Notes under the pieces: generated by a model
What the model was told of the DNA's origin: nothing
What the model saw: only the letters and a program-made list of their open reading frames with translations
The model's database searches: none
Source of the DNA: Atopobiaceae bacterium
Lineage (GTDB): Bacteria; Actinomycetota; Coriobacteriia; Coriobacteriales; Atopobiaceae
Reading direction: 5' to 3'
Assembly: GCA_017545665.1 (NCBI GenBank)
Contig: JAFWKQ010000050.1
Location: 60,393 to 124,392, forward strand
Length of the DNA: 64,000 nucleotides
In this document: positions 61,122 to 64,000 of the stretch, one piece after another
How positions within the stretch are numbered: the first letter of the stretch is position 1
Layout: every line of letters starts with the position of its first letter
Program-made: the position numbers and the translations under genes

Positions 61122-62364
61122 ACTGCATTCGGTCCATTTGTTCCCAGACGTCGTCTGCATCAATAACGGATTCAATAGTGGCATTGGTATCTGAGAGCGC
61201 GTGAATGACGCGTGCGACTCTTTCGTCCCCTAATCCGTCGTCCCGCAAACCAAAGCGAGCAAAGAAAGCATCGACGCTCTTTAAAAAGGCGTCCTCGTCA
61301 AACGCCAGGATCTTGTCTACGAGCTCGTCCTTCGTACTCGCTATGGGAAAAGGCCTCTCGTTCAACGGGTAGTACAGCCCGCGGTCATTCGCGTAGTCGT
61401 CAAAGTCAGAGGCATATACAAAGGCTGGACGACGTGTTAGAGAGAAGTCCTCCAGTATGGATGAGTAGTCGGATATGAGAACGTCGGTGACCGCCAAGAG
61501 CTCCTGCTGATCGAGATAGTCCGTAGCGTCAATGAGCCCTGTCAGGAAATCGGGCCTCTGTAGAGATGCCAGGTTCGGATGTAACCTGTAGGCAAATGCA
61601 AATGGCTCACCGAACTTGGCTTCCAATGCGTTTAAAACGCGCTCATAGTCAAACCTGTATGGCTCGAATGAGCATCCATTCCTAAAGGTTGGTGCATAGA
61701 GGCACAGGCGTCTGTTGTCCTCAAGGCCCAGGTCCGTACGGACTCGATCCCTTACATTGTGGTTGGGTATCAAAAGTGGCCTGTTTCGCGGAATTCCACA
61801 ACGTAGAATTGGCCCTTTGTACCAGAACGCGCGTTGGTACTTCGCCGCTTCAGAGGCGTTGTTCGCAAACATTAGATCCGTGATCGATCCGTCATACTTT
61901 GCAGCACGTACGTATTCAGCCGATAGCGACTCTACGGCATCGCCCTCGCATCGTTTCGGTCCCAAGCAGGCGTGCCATGTTTGGAAATAGAACTGATCCT
62001 CTCGCTTTGGGACGTGCTTCTTATCATTTCGGAAATTATATATCCAGACTCTGGCGGAAGCGAGCTCACGTTGGGCTTTGCTGCTACCACGCCGCACTTG
62101 ACGGATGTAGCTGGGCAGATCATCAATCGGCTTGTTAACCAGCAGAACAATATCAAACTCGCCAGGATAGATTCGGTTTAGCGCCTCAGCAATGTATTTG
62201 GGATTGCAAAGGTAACCGCGTCCAAGATTGCAGGAGAGGACTACCTTATGTAAATCGACCTTGCTTGAACGAGACAGTCTTATTCCATTCGCACGACGTA
62301 TGCGCTCTAAACAGTTACCGATTCCGACTTTGCCCATACGCAATACGTTCGTCCACGCGGCCAT
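61120..62364 (-). CDS. CDP-glycerol glycerophosphotransferase-family protein (TagF-like)
   Basis: 414 residues. FQTWHACLGPKRCE resembles the TagF-type WHG region, then LCLYAPTFRNG, YRLHPN and LLAVTDVLISDYSSILEDFSL are the conserved catalytic and CDP-binding motifs. This family moves polyol phosphate units (glycerol, ribitol or others) from CDP onto a teichoic or capsular chain on the cytoplasmic membrane side. ATG 62364 follows AAAGAAG; a TTG at 62460 is less likely. Size fits TagB/TarB or primase-like short members better than long TagF polymerases. Confidence 0.87.
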   Translation of the reverse strand: MAAWTNVLRMGKVGIGNCLERIRRANGIRLSRSSKVDLHKVVLSCNLGRGYLCNPKYIAEALNRIYPGEFDIVLLVNKPIDDLPSYIRQVRRGSSKAQRELASARVWIYNFRNDKKHVPKREDQFYFQTWHACLGPKRCEGDAVESLSAEYVRAAKYDGSITDLMFANNASEAAKYQRAFWYKGPILRCGIPRNRPLLIPNHNVRDRVRTDLGLEDNRRLCLYAPTFRNGCSFEPYRFDYERVLNALEAKFGEPFAFAYRLHPNLASLQRPDFLTGLIDATDYLDQQELLAVTDVLISDYSSILEDFSLTRRPAFVYASDFDDYANDRGLYYPLNERPFPIASTKDELVDKILAFDEDAFLKSVDAFFARFGLRDDGLGDERVARVIHALSDTNATIESVIDADDVWEQMDRMQ

Positions 62365-62681
62365 AATCACACTTCTTTCGTAAACGCTCAATCCCTTGCA
62401 TACCCGCCTGTAACGCGCTCCTTCATCTAGGATATGCTTATGCCGGCAAGGCTTACGCAAATCATAGACGCATCAGCGGGGGACTTTGCATGTGGCTCTT
62501 CATTTTAATACGCAAAGGGGCGACAATCCTGCGAGGGACGAAGGAAAGCTCCGTGCTCAAACAGTCCGCACTACGCGCGGAAACTCGTACGGCTTACGTT
62601 TCTTCGTTCCTTCGCGGCCTTGGCATTTTTTTGGGACAGGCAAATCGGGAATCGTCTCTAAGTTGAGAAGGGTGCGAGCGT
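62365..62681. other. Intergenic space between GT8 and TagF-like genes
   Basis: 317 bases with no supported gene. There is a short inverted pair GAAGGAA (near 62539) and TTCCTTC (near 62609) and a run of seven T (62627-62634). The promoter of the TagF-like gene probably lies at its low-coordinate side, but no clear hexamers are seen. Confidence 0.5.
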
Positions 62682-63839
62682 TTACTCGGTGGCGCGGGGA
62701 TGGATCTTTCGATAGAACGTGTGAACCTTGCATTTTGCATCTTCGTTGTTTCCGGTGGCACGCTCCACAACGGGCGTGAGAAGCTTTTGATATACGAACT
62801 CCTTGACCATCAGTCCTAGTGGACGATGCTCGTAGCGCTGCAACTCGGCGTCAACAGACACCAAATAATCCTGCGTGGCTTTGAGGTCACGGTCTATGCG
62901 TTCGAGCTCGGCGTTGAGGGGCGTGTGCAACATGCGATGCACTATGACTTCGTAGAAGGCGGATTCGCGCGCGTATTGCCAGAAGAGGGGGGCAAAGTCG
63001 CAGTCCGGATCCATCCATGGCTTGGTGGGGCCAGCATAGTGAACAATAAAGGGATTCTTCCGGGCGTTCATGTAGTCTTTGCGCAACTCGGGCGTGGATT
63101 TGGAAATGATATGGGTAACGCGAACGCCATCAAAGTCGTACATTACATTCCAAGCCATGTCTAAGAACCGCACACGCCCTTGGCAGAAGTAGTTAAGAAC
63201 ATCTTGGTCGAGCAGCTGCCATTCGCGTAATTGCGCAAAGCGAAACACTTCATCCACGTCAATGGACGTTCTCCACGCGTCTAGATTAAAGAGCAGGGTT
63301 CCTGCTTGGAAGTACTCGTAGGGATTCTTAATCTTAAGCACGTCGTCCATGTAGTGTTTCTTATCGGGCTGTTCAAGGTCTAGGTCAACGCCGTTGTAGA
63401 TTCCAGCGGTGTCAGCGTCCTTGCAGGCACCTACTAGGCAGTCACCAAGATCGGTATCAAAAAGTGCGGCTACATCGCGCAGGCACACCATGTCGGCATC
63501 CAAATACAACACTTTGTGATGGTTGGGGAGAAGCTGCGGCAACAGTAGGCGGAAGTACGTTTCGATTTTAAAGTGGCCGCGTACTTTGAGCTGAGCCTGA
63601 TAGGGTTTCATGGCCTCTGCAACATTGAGTACGCGCAGCGACACATTGCTGCGCTCTATCCAGCGACGCAGAGCGTCCTCGTGCTTGCTCGTGAGGTCTT
63701 CAGAGAGAACTATAAACTCATACGTTCGATGCGGATCGCTGTTGTTTAGCAGCGAAGTGAGGAGCGTCGACAGGTAGGGAACGTAATAGTCGTTCGCGGC
63801 AAAGACTACCGTGACGGGAGAGAGGTGCGAGGCGGACAT
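62682..63839 (-). CDS. GT8 glycosyltransferase
   Basis: 385 residues, retaining GT8 (galactosyl/glucosyltransferase). VTVVFAANDYYVPYLSTLLTSL at the start, KVLYLDADMVCLRDVA with the D-x-D metal site, FQAGTLLFNLDAWR, LLDQDVLNYF, and HYAGPTKPW with the C-terminal metal-binding His. About 100 more residues with a basic, helical tail follow and may touch the membrane. ATG 63839 with a strong RBS AAGGAG; 63896 is unlikely. Confidence 0.92.
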   Translation of the reverse strand: MSASHLSPVTVVFAANDYYVPYLSTLLTSLLNNSDPHRTYEFIVLSEDLTSKHEDALRRWIERSNVSLRVLNVAEAMKPYQAQLKVRGHFKIETYFRLLLPQLLPNHHKVLYLDADMVCLRDVAALFDTDLGDCLVGACKDADTAGIYNGVDLDLEQPDKKHYMDDVLKIKNPYEYFQAGTLLFNLDAWRTSIDVDEVFRFAQLREWQLLDQDVLNYFCQGRVRFLDMAWNVMYDFDGVRVTHIISKSTPELRKDYMNARKNPFIVHYAGPTKPWMDPDCDFAPLFWQYARESAFYEVIVHRMLHTPLNAELERIDRDLKATQDYLVSVDAELQRYEHRPLGLMVKEFVYQKLLTPVVERATGNNEDAKCKVHTFYRKIHPRATE

Positions 63840-63939
63840 GGTTCTCCTTCTGAAAACATTAAGCTTTGTAGCGTCCCATAGTCTAACGCAACTCAAAGCT
63901 TATGACCAATTTTGGGCAGTCTCTAAAATTGCTATCTCC

Positions 63940-64000
63940 CGAGCCCCGCGCCCGCACCGCCCGCATGCGGCGACTCACGAAGTGAGCGAGCGAAGCGAGC
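63940..64000. repeat. Dispersed structured repeat, copy F, cut by window end
   Basis: Left arm GCCCCGCGCCCGCACCGCCCGCATGCGG (as far as visible) and core from 63970, identical to copies A, D and E through the last base. It lies upstream of the GT8 gene. Confidence 0.8.

Overview
The window looks like a chromosomal piece of a Gram-positive, probably anaerobic actinobacterium of the Coriobacteriia (Olsenella/Atopobium relatives). This is an inference from three things: mid-to-high GC with AT-leaning glycan genes, a GH25 muramidase built on ChW repeats, and the gene families present. No 16S gene or other decisive marker is in view, so the genus is not established. Left part (1-12.9 kb) is mostly housekeeping and cell wall: the 3' part of a HAD/Cof phosphatase, a secreted GH25 muramidase with about a dozen ChW repeats, an RlmKL-type rRNA methyltransferase whose RlmL half has lost its SAM motif, a phosphoglucomutase, a membrane-anchored C39-like protein lacking the catalytic cysteine, ArgR, and a class A penicillin-binding protein with an Asn/Tyr/Gly tail. 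Middle and right (12.9-64 kb) is a very large cell-surface polysaccharide region. It holds all four dTDP-L-rhamnose genes (rmlA 30.1 kb, rmlD 31.1 kb, rmlB 42.6 kb, rmlC 58.0 kb), which are scattered rather than in one operon. With them are eleven GT2-type glycosyltransferase genes (two with tandem GT2 domains), a WsaF-like GT4, a GT8, a GT92, a capsular-synthesis-type transferase, a LicD phosphotransferase, a TagF-like polyol-phosphate transferase, an IspD/TarI-type cytidylyltransferase next to an SDR enzyme, a Wzx-type flippase and an AT3 acyltransferase. Many large polytopic membrane proteins also occur here (GT39, two DUF6020, one DUF2142, three copies of an unnamed family with a conserved RYWHGY motif, one other). 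A housekeeping island (tyrS, a U32 peptidase/RNA hydroxylase-family protein, a NifU-domain protein) lies inside the region at 22.1-27.5 kb. How the genes may work together (inference): rhamnose-rich chains are built from dTDP-Rha by the GT2/GT4 enzymes, exported by Wzx, and joined to phosphodiester units made by the LicD and TagF-like enzymes from CDP-activated polyols. Side groups are probably added outside the membrane by undecaprenyl-phosphate-sugar systems. In these, a small GT2 loads the lipid (14.9, 15.8, 41.7 and 55.6 kb), a small membrane partner or flippase acts next (DUF2304 at 55.3 kb, the EmrE-like pair at 39.1-39.8 kb), and a polytopic GT-C-like protein transfers the sugar. The most system-like piece is the coupled block at 36.8-41.6 kb. 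It contains a WecE aminotransferase, an ATP-grasp ligase, two half-length EmrE-like membrane proteins, a cytidylyltransferase and an SDR. It resembles the Arn lipid-A pathway in logic but carries a ligase in place of ArnA/ArnD. Six copies of a structured ~105 bp dispersed repeat, with conserved inverted ends and a hairpin core, lie in or next to intergenic spaces. One is read through into the C terminus of a membrane protein. One glycosyltransferase gene (15.8 kb) is far richer in GC than its surroundings and is probably recently acquired.
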